Source: Vicinamibacterales bacterium | Lineage (GTDB): Bacteria > Acidobacteriota > Vicinamibacteria > Vicinamibacterales > 2-12-FULL-66-21 | Assembly (NCBI GenBank): GCA_036496585.1 | Contig: DASXLB010000042.1 | Span: forward strand, 124,001-188,000 | DNA: 64,000 nt | Reading direction: 5' to 3' | Shown here: positions 27,795-37,674 of the stretch, one piece after another | Layout of the letters: each line of letters opens with the position of its first letter | How positions within the stretch are numbered: position 1 is the first letter of the stretch | Program-made: the position numbers and the translations under genes | The notes under the pieces: model-generated | Databases searched by the model: none | What the model saw: only the letters and a program-made list of their open reading frames with translations | Told to the model about the DNA's origin: nothing

Positions 27795-29363
27795 ATGCTG
27801 AAGCGGATCTTCGGACTCCTCGGCTGGCTCGGCGTCGCACTGGTGTTCGCGGCGGTGGCGATCCGGTTCCTCAAGCCGGAATGGCAGCAGTACTACAACG
27901 CGCTGGCGATCGCCGGCCTGGTCTGCACCCTGCTCTACATCCTGAGTCAGTGGCGCGAGATCGGCCAGTCGTTCAGCGGCCGGCAGACGCGCTACGGGTC
28001 GCTCGCGGCGGCCAGCGTGATCATCGTCGTGGCCATCCTGGCGGCGATCAACTACCTGTCCACCCGCCACAACCGCCGCTGGGACCTCACCGGTTCCAAG
28101 CAGTTCTCGCTGTCGGATCAGACCAAGAAGGTGCTGGCGGACCTCAAGTCGCCCGTGCACGTCCAGGTGTTCGCGCGCAGTGACGACTTCCAGCGCTACC
28201 GCGACCGTCTCGATCAGTACACCTACCAGTCGAAGCAGCTGTCGGTCGAGTACATCGATCCCGAGAAGCGGCCGGGCGTCGCGCAGCAGCTCGGCGTCAC
28301 GACGCTCGGCACGGTCGTCTTCGAGTACCAGAGCCGGAACGAGAAGTCGACGAGCGATTCCGAGCAGGACCTGACCAATGCGCTGGTGAAAGTGATCACG
28401 GGACGGACCCCCAAGGTCTATTTCACCAGCGGCCACGGCGAAAAAGAGGCGGGCAACACCGACCGGCTCGGCTACTCCTCGATTACGGGCGCGCTCTCCT
28501 CGAACAACTTCAAGGTCGACAAGCTCGTACTCGCGCAGCAGAACGGCGTCCCCGACGATGCCGACGTGGTGGTGATCGCCGGTCCGCAGACCGATTTCCT
28601 GACCGGAGAAATCGACGCGCTGAAGAAGTACCTGGCGAAGGGCGGCAAGCTGCTCGTCATGGTCGATCCGATCGTCAAGGAGAACGAGCCGCAGCCGGCG
28701 CAGCTCGAAGGGCTGCTGAAGGACTGGGACATCGCCGCCGGCCACGACATCGTCGTCGACGCCAGCGGGATGGGACGCCTCATCGGCGCCGATGCGTCGA
28801 TTCCCGTGGCGGCGAGCTATCCGTCCCACCCGATCACCGAGAAATTCAACCTGCTGACCGCCTACCCGCTCGCGCGATCGATGACGCCGATCGAAGGTGG
28901 CGTGAACGGACATACGGCGCAGCGGCTCGTCGAGACCAGCCGTCAGAGCTGGGGAGAGACGGACCTGAAGAGCGTGCTCGGCGGCAAGCCCGAGCTCGAC
29001 CCGGCGAAGGACAAGGCAGGTCCGGTAGCGATCGCCTCGGCGGTGTCGGGTGCCGCCGCGGGCGCGGCGGCGGACGCGAACGGCGACAAGAAGGCTGAAA
29101 CGCGGCTCGTCGCATTCGGCGACTCCGACTTCCCCGCCAACGGGTTCCTCGGCGTGCAGGGCAACCGCGATCTGTTCCTCAACACGGTGAACTGGCTGGC
29201 GCAACAGGAGAACCTGATCGCCATCCGCCCGCGCGACCCCGAAGATCGCCGGATCACGCTGACCGCCGATCAGCAGCGGCGCATCTTCTACCTCACCGTG
29301 CTGATCGTGCCGGGGCTGGTCCTGCTGGCCGGGGTGCAGACCTGGTGGCGGCGGAGACGGTAG
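27795..29363 (+). CDS. GldG-like auxiliary ABC transport protein
   Basis: A 522-residue protein with N-terminal transmembrane helices (two near residues 1-50 and one near 75-90), a large soluble periplasmic part and a C-terminal anchor (YLTVLIVPGLVLLAGVQTWW). The soluble part starts NRRWDLTGSKQFSLSDQTKKVL and includes KVYFTSGHGEKE and VVVIAGPQTDFLTGEIDALKKY, typical of the ABC_transp_aux/GldG family. It abuts the DUF4340 gene with no gap, forming the standard ATPase-permease-GldG-DUF4340 cluster. Confidence 0.9.
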   Translation: MLKRIFGLLGWLGVALVFAAVAIRFLKPEWQQYYNALAIAGLVCTLLYILSQWREIGQSFSGRQTRYGSLAAASVIIVVAILAAINYLSTRHNRRWDLTGSKQFSLSDQTKKVLADLKSPVHVQVFARSDDFQRYRDRLDQYTYQSKQLSVEYIDPEKRPGVAQQLGVTTLGTVVFEYQSRNEKSTSDSEQDLTNALVKVITGRTPKVYFTSGHGEKEAGNTDRLGYSSITGALSSNNFKVDKLVLAQQNGVPDDADVVVIAGPQTDFLTGEIDALKKYLAKGGKLLVMVDPIVKENEPQPAQLEGLLKDWDIAAGHDIVVDASGMGRLIGADASIPVAASYPSHPITEKFNLLTAYPLARSMTPIEGGVNGHTAQRLVETSRQSWGETDLKSVLGGKPELDPAKDKAGPVAIASAVSGAAAGAAADANGDKKAETRLVAFGDSDFPANGFLGVQGNRDLFLNTVNWLAQQENLIAIRPRDPEDRRITLTADQQRRIFYLTVLIVPGLVLLAGVQTWWRRRR

Positions 29364-30668
29364 ATGAAAGGGCTCCGTTCCTTTCTCCTGCTGCTGGTGG
29401 CAGCCGCCGCGCTGGGCGGCTACCTCTACTACGACTCGAAGCATGAGCCGTCCGACGAGAAGAAGCAGGACAAGGCCTTCGCGGACCTGCAGTCGGACAA
29501 GATCGATCAGGTCACGATCAAGTCCGCCAAGGGAGAGGCGACGACCGCCGCGAAACAGGGAGACAAGTGGCAGGAGACCAAGCCCGCCAGCGTGCCGGCG
29601 GACGAAGCGGAGGTCTCGGGCATCACGACCAACCTCGCCTCGCTGAGCGTCTCGCGGGTCATCGACGAGCAGCCGTCCGACTACAAGCAGTACGGCCTCG
29701 AGCCGGCGCGCATCGAAGTCAGGTTCCGCAGCGGCGGCCAGGAGCGCGCGCTGCTGCTCGGACAGAAGACGCCGACCGGCACCGATCTCTACGCGCGCCT
29801 TCCCGACAAGCCGCGCGTGTTCCTGGTCCCCTCCTACGTCGAGACGACGTTCGACAAGTCGCCTTTCGATCTGCGTGACAAGACCATTCTCAAGATTGAT
29901 CGCGACAAGGTCGACGGCGTCACGATCGACGCCGCCGGCCGCACGATCACCGTGGCGAAGCAGGGAGTCGACTGGCGCCTGACCGCGCCGATCGGGGCGC
30001 GCGCCGATTTCAGCGCGATCGAGGGGCTGATCGGGCGGCTGAACTCGACCCAGATGAAGGCGATCGCGTCGAACGACGCCGACGCGAATGCGCTGAAGGA
30101 GTTCGGCCTCGACAAGCCCGCCGCGACGGTGCACGTCACGTCTGGCAGCGCGCAGGCGGCGCTGGCGATCGGCAAGAGCGCCGGCGACGGCATCGTCTAC
30201 GCCAGGGACCTCGCGCGCCCGATGGTGTTCACGGTGGAGTCGGCGCTCGCCGACGAGCTGAAGAAGCCGATCGACGATTTCCGGCTGAAGGATCTCTTCG
30301 ACGCGCGCGCCTTCAACACTACCCGCATCGAGATCGTCCGCGGCGCCCAGACGCTCGCCTACGAGAAGGACAAGGACACCTGGAAGCAGGTGACGCCATT
30401 GGCCAAGCCGGCCGACGGCGCAAAGCTTGACGCGCTCATCACCGCGCTCACCAACGCGCGCGCCACCGGGTTCGTCGACTCGGCCCCGGCACTCGACGCT
30501 CCCGAGATGACGGCAGCCCTGAAGTTCGACGAGGGCAAGCAGGAGAAGGTCGCCTTCGCACGCCAGGGAACCGACGCGTTCGCGCGCCGCGACGGCGACA
30601 AGGGCGCCGCCAAGATCGACGCTTCCGCACTCGACGCCATCGCCAAGGCGCTCGATGCGCTCAAGTAG
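29364..30668 (+). CDS. DUF4340 domain protein of the Gld-type ABC cluster
   Basis: The 434-residue protein has one N-terminal membrane anchor (LLLLVAAAALGGYLYY) followed by a long, Lys/Asp-rich periplasmic region. Repeated units of the type LGLEPARIEVRF / GLDKPAATVHV ending in disulfide-free beta hairpins, and LLLGQKTPTGTDLYARL, are typical of DUF4340. Proteins of this family regularly follow GldG-like genes; their role is not known. It starts directly after the GldG-like stop and overlaps dacB by 14 bases. Confidence 0.85.
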   Translation: MKGLRSFLLLLVAAAALGGYLYYDSKHEPSDEKKQDKAFADLQSDKIDQVTIKSAKGEATTAAKQGDKWQETKPASVPADEAEVSGITTNLASLSVSRVIDEQPSDYKQYGLEPARIEVRFRSGGQERALLLGQKTPTGTDLYARLPDKPRVFLVPSYVETTFDKSPFDLRDKTILKIDRDKVDGVTIDAAGRTITVAKQGVDWRLTAPIGARADFSAIEGLIGRLNSTQMKAIASNDADANALKEFGLDKPAATVHVTSGSAQAALAIGKSAGDGIVYARDLARPMVFTVESALADELKKPIDDFRLKDLFDARAFNTTRIEIVRGAQTLAYEKDKDTWKQVTPLAKPADGAKLDALITALTNARATGFVDSAPALDAPEMTAALKFDEGKQEKVAFARQGTDAFARRDGDKGAAKIDASALDAIAKALDALK

Positions 30669-32133
30669 GAGGGGCAGCACCGCCCTCCTCGTCGCGGCCA
30701 CGGTTCTGACGGCCGCCGCCGCGGGACCGTCCCGCAACGAGCGGCGGCTCGCGCAGGATCTCGATCGCATCTTCACGGCCCCGGCCATGGAGCACGGGCT
30801 CTGGGGCGTCGACGTCAGATCGCTCGACAGCCGCCGCGTGCTCTACGCGCGCAATGCCGGCACGCTGATGATGCCGGCATCCAACCTGAAGATTCTCACG
30901 CTGGCCGCGGCCGCGGAATCACTCGGCTGGGACTATCGCTTCAAGACGACGCTCGAGACGGTCGCCGACGTCGAAGACGGCGCCCTGAAGGGCGACCTCA
31001 TCGTCCGCGGCACGGGCGATCCCACGATCAACGGCCGCGACGGCCGCGCCGCGGCCGTCTTCGACTCGTGGGCCGCCTCGCTGAGAGCCGCCGGCATCAC
31101 CCGCATCGACGGCGGCGTCGTCGCCGACGACAGCGCGTTCGATCGAACCGGCATCGGCCAGGGCTGGTCATGGGACTACCTCCAGGACGGCTACGCCGCT
31201 CCGGCCGGCGCGCTCGAATACAACGAGAACGTCGGGACGGTGACGGTGCGCCCGGGAGCGATGGCTGGCGACCAGGCGGCGATCGAGCTGACGCCGCTCG
31301 TCGGGCTGCAGCTGCTGCATCGCGTCGTAACGGGCGACGCCGGTTCGACGACCGCCGTCACCGTGACGCGACAGGCCGATGCCGCCGCGCTCGAGATCGG
31401 TGGATCGATCGCCGCCGGCGCCCCGCCGCTGACGCGGCAGGTGGCTGTGGCGAACCCGGCACGCTATTTCGCGCACTCGCTGCTGCTCGCGCTCGTCGAT
31501 CGCGGGATTGCCGTCCGTGGCCTGCCCGTCGAGATACAGGAGTGGCAGTACCGCGTAGCGCAGCTGCCGCGGCGCGTGCTCGTCGAAACGTCGTCGCCGC
31601 CGCTACGCGAGATCGCCACGACGATGATGAAAGTCAGCCAGAATCTCTACGCCGAAACGCTGCTGCGGGCGATGGGCGCGGCCCGCTCGGGCAAGCCGGG
31701 ATCGGCCGACGCCGGCATCGAGGCGGCGCGCGCCGTGTTCACGGCGTGGGGCGTCGCGCCTGACGGCTACGTGCAGGTCGACGGCTCAGGGCTGTCCCGC
31801 TACGACTACGTCACCGCCGAGACGATCGTCGCCGTCCTCGAGCACCTGCACGCGGATCCCCGCCACGAGGCCGCGTTCGCCTCGACGTTGGCCATCGCCG
31901 GCAAAGACGGGACGGTCGCTTCGCGGATGAAGGCGACGCGCGCCGAGGCCAACGCCATCGCCAAGACCGGCTCGATCTCCAACGTCCGCGCGCTGTCGGG
32001 ATACGTCCGCACGCGCGACGGCGAGACGCTGGCCTTCTCGATCCTCGCCAACAGCTTCGCGATTCCGGCCGCGACAGTGAACTACATCACCGATCTCGCG
32101 GTGGAGAGGCTGGCGAACCACCGAAACCGGTGA
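30655..32133 (+). CDS. dacB: D-alanyl-D-alanine carboxypeptidase/endopeptidase (PBP4, S13)
   Basis: Periplasmic penicillin-binding protein that trims peptidoglycan stem peptides. All three active-site motifs are visible in the 492-residue protein: SxxK as ASNLK near residue 75, SxN as SQN in MKVSQNLYAE, and KTG in AKTGSIS. The signal peptide is TALLVAATVLTAAAAG. Between the motifs lies GDLIVRGTGDPTI and a large insertion as usual for S13. The ATG is inside the DUF4340 gene, so translation is probably coupled to the ABC cluster. Confidence 0.93.
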   Translation: MRSSRRGSTALLVAATVLTAAAAGPSRNERRLAQDLDRIFTAPAMEHGLWGVDVRSLDSRRVLYARNAGTLMMPASNLKILTLAAAAESLGWDYRFKTTLETVADVEDGALKGDLIVRGTGDPTINGRDGRAAAVFDSWAASLRAAGITRIDGGVVADDSAFDRTGIGQGWSWDYLQDGYAAPAGALEYNENVGTVTVRPGAMAGDQAAIELTPLVGLQLLHRVVTGDAGSTTAVTVTRQADAAALEIGGSIAAGAPPLTRQVAVANPARYFAHSLLLALVDRGIAVRGLPVEIQEWQYRVAQLPRRVLVETSSPPLREIATTMMKVSQNLYAETLLRAMGAARSGKPGSADAGIEAARAVFTAWGVAPDGYVQVDGSGLSRYDYVTAETIVAVLEHLHADPRHEAAFASTLAIAGKDGTVASRMKATRAEANAIAKTGSISNVRALSGYVRTRDGETLAFSILANSFAIPAATVNYITDLAVERLANHRNR

Positions 32134-32298
32134 CGACGCCGTTAGTCGGGTTGCCGAGGAGGGCGCCGATCTTCACGGCCCGATCAAGGGCAACGACGAC
32201 CAGGCGCCGGGCGACGGCATCGGACCCTCGACCGCCGGCGCCACGGGAACAAGGGCTCGGTCGGCAGCGTGCACAGCCGGCGCCGTGATGAAGGCGAC

Positions 32299-33108
32299 TT
32301 ACCGATTGGCGCGCCCGGGCACTTCCGCGATGTGGACCAGCGCGCGCGCCGCCTCGCGCTTGACGTCGTCGTCAGGGTCCTTGGTCGAGACGCGAGTGAG
32401 GTCGGGAACGGCCGGCGCAGCGTCCGAGCCATAGCTTGACAGGGCGAGCGCCGCCGCCGAGCGCACGTCGCTCACCGAGTCGGCGAGCGCGGTGACGAGC
32501 CCCGCCACCTCCGGCGCGGGCTGATCTCGGACGATGCCGAGATAGGTCACGGCGACGTGCCGCACCGCCGCGTCGGAATCCTTCAGCCCGTCGAGCAGCA
32601 GCGGGATGACGAGCTGCGGGTCGATCGACGCGCGTTCGCGCAGTTTGCCCAGGGCTCGCAGGGCCTCGCGCCGGACGACGGGCTCGTCGGAGTGCTGCGC
32701 CTCGCGCAGCGTCTGCACCGCCGGCGATCCCATGAAGCTGAGCGCGAGGCCGGCCTCGGGCGAGTAGGCAGGATCGCTGAGAGCCGCCGCTACGTCGGGC
32801 AGGCTCTCGACAGCGCGCGGTCCCAGGAGCGCGGCCGCCTTCAGCGCGGCCCGACGCCGCGCCGGTTCGGCGGCGGGATCCTGAAGCGCGCGGCGAATGG
32901 CCGGCAGCGCGGCGGAGCCCCGCTGCTCGAGCTCGGCGGTGGCGCGTTCGACGTCTTTCGGCGAACGACTCTGCAGGTCGTCGAGCCAGTGGTCGTCGTT
33001 GCGCACGACGACGCTGACGGGTGGTTCGGTTGGCGCGGCGCGGTAATACCAGACTGCAGCCGCCACGCCCGCCACAAGGGCCAACAGGAGCGCGACGAAA
33101 CGCCACAC
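32299..33108 (-). CDS. HEAT-repeat protein with N-terminal membrane anchor
   Basis: A 269-residue scaffold-type protein. One transmembrane segment (LLLALVAGVAAAVWYY) is followed by about six HEAT repeats of two helices each, for example PVVRREALRALGKLRE, AAVRHVAVTYLGIVR, DVRSAAALALSSYG and DVKREAARALVHIA. It probably mediates protein contacts; no catalytic motif is seen. The start is GTG without a Shine-Dalgarno; TAAAAT ends 6 bases before it, so the mRNA may be leaderless. The 165 bases between it and dacB hold nothing I recognise. Confidence 0.78.
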   Translation of the reverse strand: MWRFVALLLALVAGVAAAVWYYRAAPTEPPVSVVVRNDDHWLDDLQSRSPKDVERATAELEQRGSAALPAIRRALQDPAAEPARRRAALKAAALLGPRAVESLPDVAAALSDPAYSPEAGLALSFMGSPAVQTLREAQHSDEPVVRREALRALGKLRERASIDPQLVIPLLLDGLKDSDAAVRHVAVTYLGIVRDQPAPEVAGLVTALADSVSDVRSAAALALSSYGSDAAPAVPDLTRVSTKDPDDDVKREAARALVHIAEVPGRANR

Positions 33109-33198
33109 GCCGTCATTTTATCCGAGGCCTCTCCGCCCCGAACCTGGTCGACCGATCCTGTCGCGGCGGCGGCCTATGGCGGCCAGACTGACCACACC

Positions 33199-34380
33199 TC
33201 ACCGAACGAGATCGCGCGCCGACTGCAGCACGTCCGCCGCGGGGGCCGTGAGACCGCCCCCCTGCGCGAGCTCGGGCCGGCCGCCACCCTTACCGCCGTG
33301 TTTCTGCACGAGCTGACGCAGCACCGCCGCCGAGTCCACCGCGACGTCGGAGGCGCGCGCCACCACGATTGGCGACGCCGGCGGGTCGCCGACGAGCACA
33401 GCGACGTGGCCGGGCCGTTCGGCGATGCGGGCGGCGATCGTCTTCAGCGCTGCGGCGTCCCATCCCGGCAGCGCCGCCGCAACGACCTGCAGCGATCCGG
33501 CGCTGACCGCGATCGCCGCCAGCTCGTCCGCTTCGTGCGCCGCCAGTCTGGTCTGCAGATCCTTGATCTGGCGCCGCTGATCCTTCGCGTCCGCCTGCAG
33601 CCGTTCGATTGCCGACGGCAGCTCCGGCGGCAGCACCGACAGCGCGCGCACGCTGCCAGCGACCGCGTCGCGCAGCGCGCCAAACCCGCTGAGCGCCCGA
33701 CCGCCGCACAGGAACGTGACTCGCAGGCCGCCACGGAACCGCTCGAGCGCCGACACGGCAATCATCCCGATCACGCCCGTTCGCGACACGTGCGTGCCGC
33801 CGCATGCGGAGAGATCGAAGTCTTCGACGTCGATCAACCGCAGCGTGCCTTCGCGCTTCGATTCCTTGCGAAGTCCGAGCGTCGGCGTGTCCGCGGCCGA
33901 AGCATAGCGAATCGCCACGGTCCGGTCCTCCCAGACGATCCGGTTGGCCTCGCGTTCGGCCGTCGCCACCTCGGCGGCGCTCAGTTCCCGGGCGAGGTCG
34001 ATCGTCGAGTACTCGACGCCGAGGTGAAAGCTCTCCGTGCGCGCCGCGAGCAGCCGATCGAAGGCAGCCGACAGCACGTGCTGGCCGGTGTGTTGCTGCA
34101 TGTGATCGAAGCGACGGTCCCAATCGATCTCGCCGCGAACCCGATCCTCCCCGGGCAGCCGATCGACCACGTGCAGAAGGCGCCCGTCCTCGGCCTCGAC
34201 GACGTCGAGCACCCGGACCCCGGACAGCGTGCCGACGTCGAACGGCTGTCCGCCGGAGGTGGGATAGAAGGCGGTCCGATCGAGGACCACCGCCGCCTTG
34301 CCGCCGTGCGTCGTCCGATCGACGACCGTGGCATCGAAGACACGCAGGGAAGGATCGTCGTAGTAGAGGCGCTCGGTCAT
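33199..34380 (-). CDS. AlaX-type alanyl-tRNA editing protein with DHHA1 domain
   Basis: Trans-editing hydrolase that removes Ser or Gly from mischarged tRNA-Ala. The 393-residue protein has the second-additional-domain zinc motifs HMQQHTGQHVLSAAF (HxxxH) and SACGGTHVSRTG (CxxxH). A C-terminal DHHA1 domain ends GGKGGGRPELAQGGG, as in full AlaRS and long AlaX. No class II synthetase catalytic core is present, so it is not a truncated alaS. The ATG overlaps the upstream epimerase stop by one base. Confidence 0.9.
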   Translation of the reverse strand: MTERLYYDDPSLRVFDATVVDRTTHGGKAAVVLDRTAFYPTSGGQPFDVGTLSGVRVLDVVEAEDGRLLHVVDRLPGEDRVRGEIDWDRRFDHMQQHTGQHVLSAAFDRLLAARTESFHLGVEYSTIDLARELSAAEVATAEREANRIVWEDRTVAIRYASAADTPTLGLRKESKREGTLRLIDVEDFDLSACGGTHVSRTGVIGMIAVSALERFRGGLRVTFLCGGRALSGFGALRDAVAGSVRALSVLPPELPSAIERLQADAKDQRRQIKDLQTRLAAHEADELAAIAVSAGSLQVVAAALPGWDAAALKTIAARIAERPGHVAVLVGDPPASPIVVARASDVAVDSAAVLRQLVQKHGGKGGGRPELAQGGGLTAPAADVLQSARDLVR

Positions 34381-35366
34381 CACGTCCAGCTCGCCGGCAG
34401 GTTCTTCGAGACCTCGATATCGGAGCGGCGGCTTGGCGCGCGGGGCCCGGTCTGCAGCGCCCAGGCGGCCATCCGGTGCAGTCCTCGCTCGATCGACCAC
34501 GTCGCCCGGTAATCGAAGACGCGCGCCACCTTGCCGTGATCCGCGACGGCGTCCTGGACCTCGCTGCGTGCCTCGAGATGCCTGATCGAGACCGGCTTGC
34601 CCATGGCACTCGCGACGAGCCTGGCCAGGTCGTTCACCGTGGTCGGCTCGTCGGCGCCCACGTTGAACACCTCGTTGAAGGCGGCGGGCATGTCGATCGA
34701 GCGCGCGATCAGGGGGGCGACGTCGCCGATGTAGCTGAAGGCGCGCGTCTGCGTGCCGTCGCCGAAGATCGACATCGGCTCGCCCCGCATCAACTGGTTC
34801 ATGAAGATGCCGATGACGTTGCGGTAGCGATCTCCGATGTGCTGGCGCTCGCCGTAGACGTTGTGCGGGCGAAAGACGATGAAGTTCAGTCCGAACATGC
34901 GGCGGGCCGCCGCCAGGTCGAGCTCGACGGCGTACTTGGCAATGCCGTAGGGGTCTTCCGGGTGCGGCGCCAGCGCTTCGTGCATGGGCGTCTGCGCGGC
35001 GCCGTAGACCGCGATCGAGCTGGTGAAGACGAAGCAGTCGACCTGCGCCCGCACCGCCTCGTTCAGCACGTTCATAGATCCGACGACGTTGTTGGTGTAG
35101 TTGAAACGGCGGATGAAGTGACTGAGCCCCTCGGCGGCGTAGGCCGCGAGATGGAACACGTGCGTGATGCGATGCTCGGCGAAGATTCGGGCCAGCAGCG
35201 CCGTGTCGAGCACCGACCCCTCGTAGAAGATCGCGCCGACGGGGAGGTTGGCGGTGAAACCGCCCGAGAGATCGTCGAGCGCGACGACCTCCCGGCCGCG
35301 CCGCACGAGGTCCTCGGCGACATGCGACCCGATGAAACCCGCCGCTCCTGTCACCAGGATGCTCAT
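34380..35366 (-). CDS. NAD-dependent epimerase/dehydratase (extended SDR)
   Basis: Sugar-nucleotide-modifying enzyme of 328 residues, probably a UDP-sugar 4-epimerase. NAD-binding motif ILVTGAAGFIGSHVAEDL at the start; catalytic Ser in TSSIAVYG and the YxxxK motif in DPYGIAKYAVE. RPHNVYGERQ and ENVFNVG-like text (EVFNVGADEPTT) follow as in UDP-glucose 4-epimerases. It abuts the GT2 gene directly and overlaps alaX, so it may feed that glycosyltransferase. The exact sugar cannot be read from sequence. Confidence 0.88.
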   Translation of the reverse strand: MSILVTGAAGFIGSHVAEDLVRRGREVVALDDLSGGFTANLPVGAIFYEGSVLDTALLARIFAEHRITHVFHLAAYAAEGLSHFIRRFNYTNNVVGSMNVLNEAVRAQVDCFVFTSSIAVYGAAQTPMHEALAPHPEDPYGIAKYAVELDLAAARRMFGLNFIVFRPHNVYGERQHIGDRYRNVIGIFMNQLMRGEPMSIFGDGTQTRAFSYIGDVAPLIARSIDMPAAFNEVFNVGADEPTTVNDLARLVASAMGKPVSIRHLEARSEVQDAVADHGKVARVFDYRATWSIERGLHRMAAWALQTGPRAPSRRSDIEVSKNLPASWT

Positions 35367-36338
35367 CTATCCTCCGATTCGTCCATGCCGGAGCAGGGTG
35401 AACTGCACCTGCCGCCTCGATCGCTCCCGCACCTGCGCGAACGACGCCGCGCCGACCATCCATTTCAGCACCTGCATGGCGGTCGCCAAACTGAGGCGTC
35501 CGACCATGAGGAGGTAGTAGAGCAGTGCCGGCAGCCTGCCATGATGCTTCCGCAAGTACGTCAGGTGGCTGCGGAAGTGGATGAAGGTCTTGTCGGCCAT
35601 GAACGGCTTGGCCGCGGCGCCGACGTGCAGCATCGCGGCGCCCGGCCAGAACCGCACCTTCCAGCCGGCGTCGCGCGCCCGCCGGCACCAGTCGATGTCT
35701 TCGTCGTAGATGAAAAAACGCTCGTCGAGGGGGCCAAACGCGTCGAGGCAGGCGCGGCGCATCAGCAGAAAGCTGCCGCACACCCAGTCGACGTCCGCTT
35801 CCCGATCGATCGCCGCCGGAGCGCCGTCGGCGGCGTCTGCGCGCAGGCCTGCCAACGCCAGCAATTCCTTCCATGGCACGGGAAACCAGTACGCGGACGC
35901 CTGCGGCGACTGGGTGTCGTCCACGTTCCGGTGGAGGATCCCGAGCGCGCCGACGTCGGCGTGGGCGTCCATGTAGTCGACCGCCGCTTTCAGCGCGTTC
36001 TCGATTTGAATCGTGTCGTTGTTGAGCAGCAGTACGTAGCGGCCGGCGGCGCGCGCGATCCCCTGGTTGTTGGCCACCGTGAATCCCATGTTCCGAGGAT
36101 TGCCGATGAAGTGCACCCAGGGAAACCGCCGCGGCAGCTCCGTGACGCTCGCGTCGCGCGTGGTCCCGTTGTCGACGACGAAGGTCTCGTACGAGAGGCC
36201 GTTGCCGTGCGCGGCGATCGACACCAGCGCCGCCGCGGTCATCTCGCAGGCATTCCAGTTGACCAGGATGATGGAGAGATCCGGCGTGATGCGGCGATTA
36301 TATGGCGTCTGCCGGGTCTGCGATCCCTGCCTCGGCAA
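35367..36338 (-). CDS. Family 2 glycosyltransferase (rhamnosyltransferase-like)
   Basis: GT-A glycosyltransferase: [40 protein letters not shown] and LLLNNDTIQ (the DxD equivalent), then [20 protein letters not shown] and [22 protein letters not shown]. These match the WbbL-like rhamnosyltransferase group. The start is unclear: the only upstream start codon is a TTG inside queC (41-base overlap) and the conserved domain begins after the queC stop. The C-terminus is partly hydrophobic. It is probably coupled to the epimerase gene downstream. Confidence 0.85.
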   Translation of the reverse strand: MPRQGSQTRQTPYNRRITPDLSIILVNWNACEMTAAALVSIAAHGNGLSYETFVVDNGTTRDASVTELPRRFPWVHFIGNPRNMGFTVANNQGIARAAGRYVLLLNNDTIQIENALKAAVDYMDAHADVGALGILHRNVDDTQSPQASAYWFPVPWKELLALAGLRADAADGAPAAIDREADVDWVCGSFLLMRRACLDAFGPLDERFFIYDEDIDWCRRARDAGWKVRFWPGAAMLHVGAAAKPFMADKTFIHFRSHLTYLRKHHGRLPALLYYLLMVGRLSLATAMQVLKWMVGAASFAQVRERSRRQVQFTLLRHGRIGG

Positions 36339-36996
36339 ACCCCTTCGATCGCAGCCGGCAGCTGTCGCAATGGCCGCAGGAGCGGCCGTCCGGCGACGGA
36401 TCGTAGCAGCTCAACGTCAGGCCGTAGTCGACGCCCAGAGACAGTCCGCGGCGGATGATGTCGACCTTGCCCATCTCGAGGAGCGGCGCCAGGATGCGCA
36501 ACGGTCGCCCCTCGACGCCGGCGCGCGTGGCCAGCGCCGCGACCCGCTCGAAGGCGCGGAGATACTCGGGGCGGCAATCGGGATAGCCGGAGTAATCGAG
36601 CGCGTTGACGCCGATGACGATAGCCTCGGCGTTCAACACTTCCGCCCACGCCATCGCCAGCGATAGAAACACGGTATTGCGGGCCGGCACGTAGGTCGAG
36701 GGAATGACGGCCGCGTCCAGCGGGCGATCCTTCGGGATGTCGCCGTCGCCGACGAGCGCCGACCCGCCGAATGTCGACAGCGGTACTTCCAGCTCGAGGT
36801 GCCGTGCGACGCCGAGGGCGCGCCCGACGCGCCGCGCCGCGTCGATCTCCCGCGCGTGCACCTGGCCGTAGCGGACGCTCAACGCGTACAACTCGTAGCC
36901 GTCGGCGCGGGCGATCGCGCCGGCGGTGTAGGAGTCGAGGCCGCCGCTCAGGAGGAGCACCGCCCGCCGCCCGCTTGCAGGTGCGTCAGACGCCAC
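36298..36996 (-). CDS. queC: 7-cyano-7-deazaguanine synthase
   Basis: QueC converts 7-carboxy-7-deazaguanine to preQ0 with ATP and ammonia in queuosine synthesis. The PP-loop is [13 protein letters not shown] at residue 15, with [13 protein letters not shown] and [12 protein letters not shown] following. Zinc ligands are [19 protein letters not shown] at the C-terminus. The GTG start overlaps queE by 11 bases, as queE and queC act in succession. Length is 232 residues, normal. Confidence 0.96.
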   Translation of the reverse strand: MASDAPASGRRAVLLLSGGLDSYTAGAIARADGYELYALSVRYGQVHAREIDAARRVGRALGVARHLELEVPLSTFGGSALVGDGDIPKDRPLDAAVIPSTYVPARNTVFLSLAMAWAEVLNAEAIVIGVNALDYSGYPDCRPEYLRAFERVAALATRAGVEGRPLRILAPLLEMGKVDIIRRGLSLGVDYGLTLSCYDPSPDGRSCGHCDSCRLRSKGFAEAGIADPADAI

Positions 36997-37627
36997 GCGT
37001 CTCGGGACTCCAGATGTATTTGTGAATCTGCAGCTGCACGCGCACCTGCAGCCGATCGGCGAGCACCCACTCGGCCAGCTGCCTCGGGTGCAGCACGCCG
37101 TGCACCGGCGACAGCAGCACCGCCGCGCACGCCGCGTCCAGTCGATGGCGTCCGATGATGTCGCGGGCGTACTCGTAGTCGGCGCGGTCCCCGACGACGA
37201 ATTTCACTTCGTCGGCCGGACGCAGTCCGGCGAGATTCGCCCAGCAGTTCCGTTCGGCTTCGCCGCTGCCCGGACACTTCACGTCGATGACGCGAATCAC
37301 CGCCTCGGGGACGGCGCCCGCGTCGATGTGACCGCCGGTCTCGACCATGACCGTCTTACCCTCGTCGAGCAGCCGCTGCATCAACGGATAGACGTCCTTC
37401 TGGAGCAGCGGCTCGCCGCCGGTCAGCTCGACCAGATCGCAACCGTAGTCGCGGACCTGCGAGACCACGTCCTCCACGGTCATCCTGCGCCCCTCGGTGA
37501 ACGCATACGGCGTATCGCACCACGAGCAGCGCAGGTCGCAGGCGGTCAAGCGCACGAAGACGCAGGGCCGTCCGCTGTGGGTGGACTCCCCCTGAATCGA
37601 ATGAAAAATCTCGTTGATGGTCAGCAT
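36986..37627 (-). CDS. queE: 7-carboxy-7-deazaguanine synthase (radical SAM)
   Basis: Radical-SAM enzyme making 7-carboxy-7-deazaguanine from 6-carboxy-tetrahydropterin. The 4Fe-4S motif is the QueE-typical CxxxCxxC in [12 protein letters not shown], preceded by [21 protein letters not shown] binds SAM and VETGGHI follows. Length is 213 residues. It heads the run queE-queC-GT2-epimerase-alaX and is divergent from the ArsC-like selenoprotein candidate across 47 bases; a TAAAAT box lies about 30 bases upstream. queA of the same pathway is at 56816-57904. Confidence 0.95.
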   Translation of the reverse strand: MLTINEIFHSIQGESTHSGRPCVFVRLTACDLRCSWCDTPYAFTEGRRMTVEDVVSQVRDYGCDLVELTGGEPLLQKDVYPLMQRLLDEGKTVMVETGGHIDAGAVPEAVIRVIDVKCPGSGEAERNCWANLAGLRPADEVKFVVGDRADYEYARDIIGRHRLDAACAAVLLSPVHGVLHPRQLAEWVLADRLQVRVQLQIHKYIWSPETRGV

Positions 37628-37674
37628 GGCCGGCTCGCCCGCCTGGTTCGAACTCGCTATTTTACAATGTGGGG

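Noticed and set aside
26652..30788. A 1378-codon open frame on the minus strand
   Set aside because: It runs antisense through the ATPase, permease, GldG, DUF4340 and dacB genes. Arg/Asp/Gly/Val-rich composition and no domain mark it as a GC-driven shadow.
33199..34380. Truncated alanyl-tRNA synthetase
   Set aside because: The editing and DHHA1 domains are complete and it starts with AlaX-type sequence at an ATG coupled to the upstream gene; the catalytic core was never part of it.
33804..36458. An 884-codon open frame on the plus strand
   Set aside because: Antisense to alaX, the epimerase and GT2. It is Arg/Asp-rich and has no recognisable domain.
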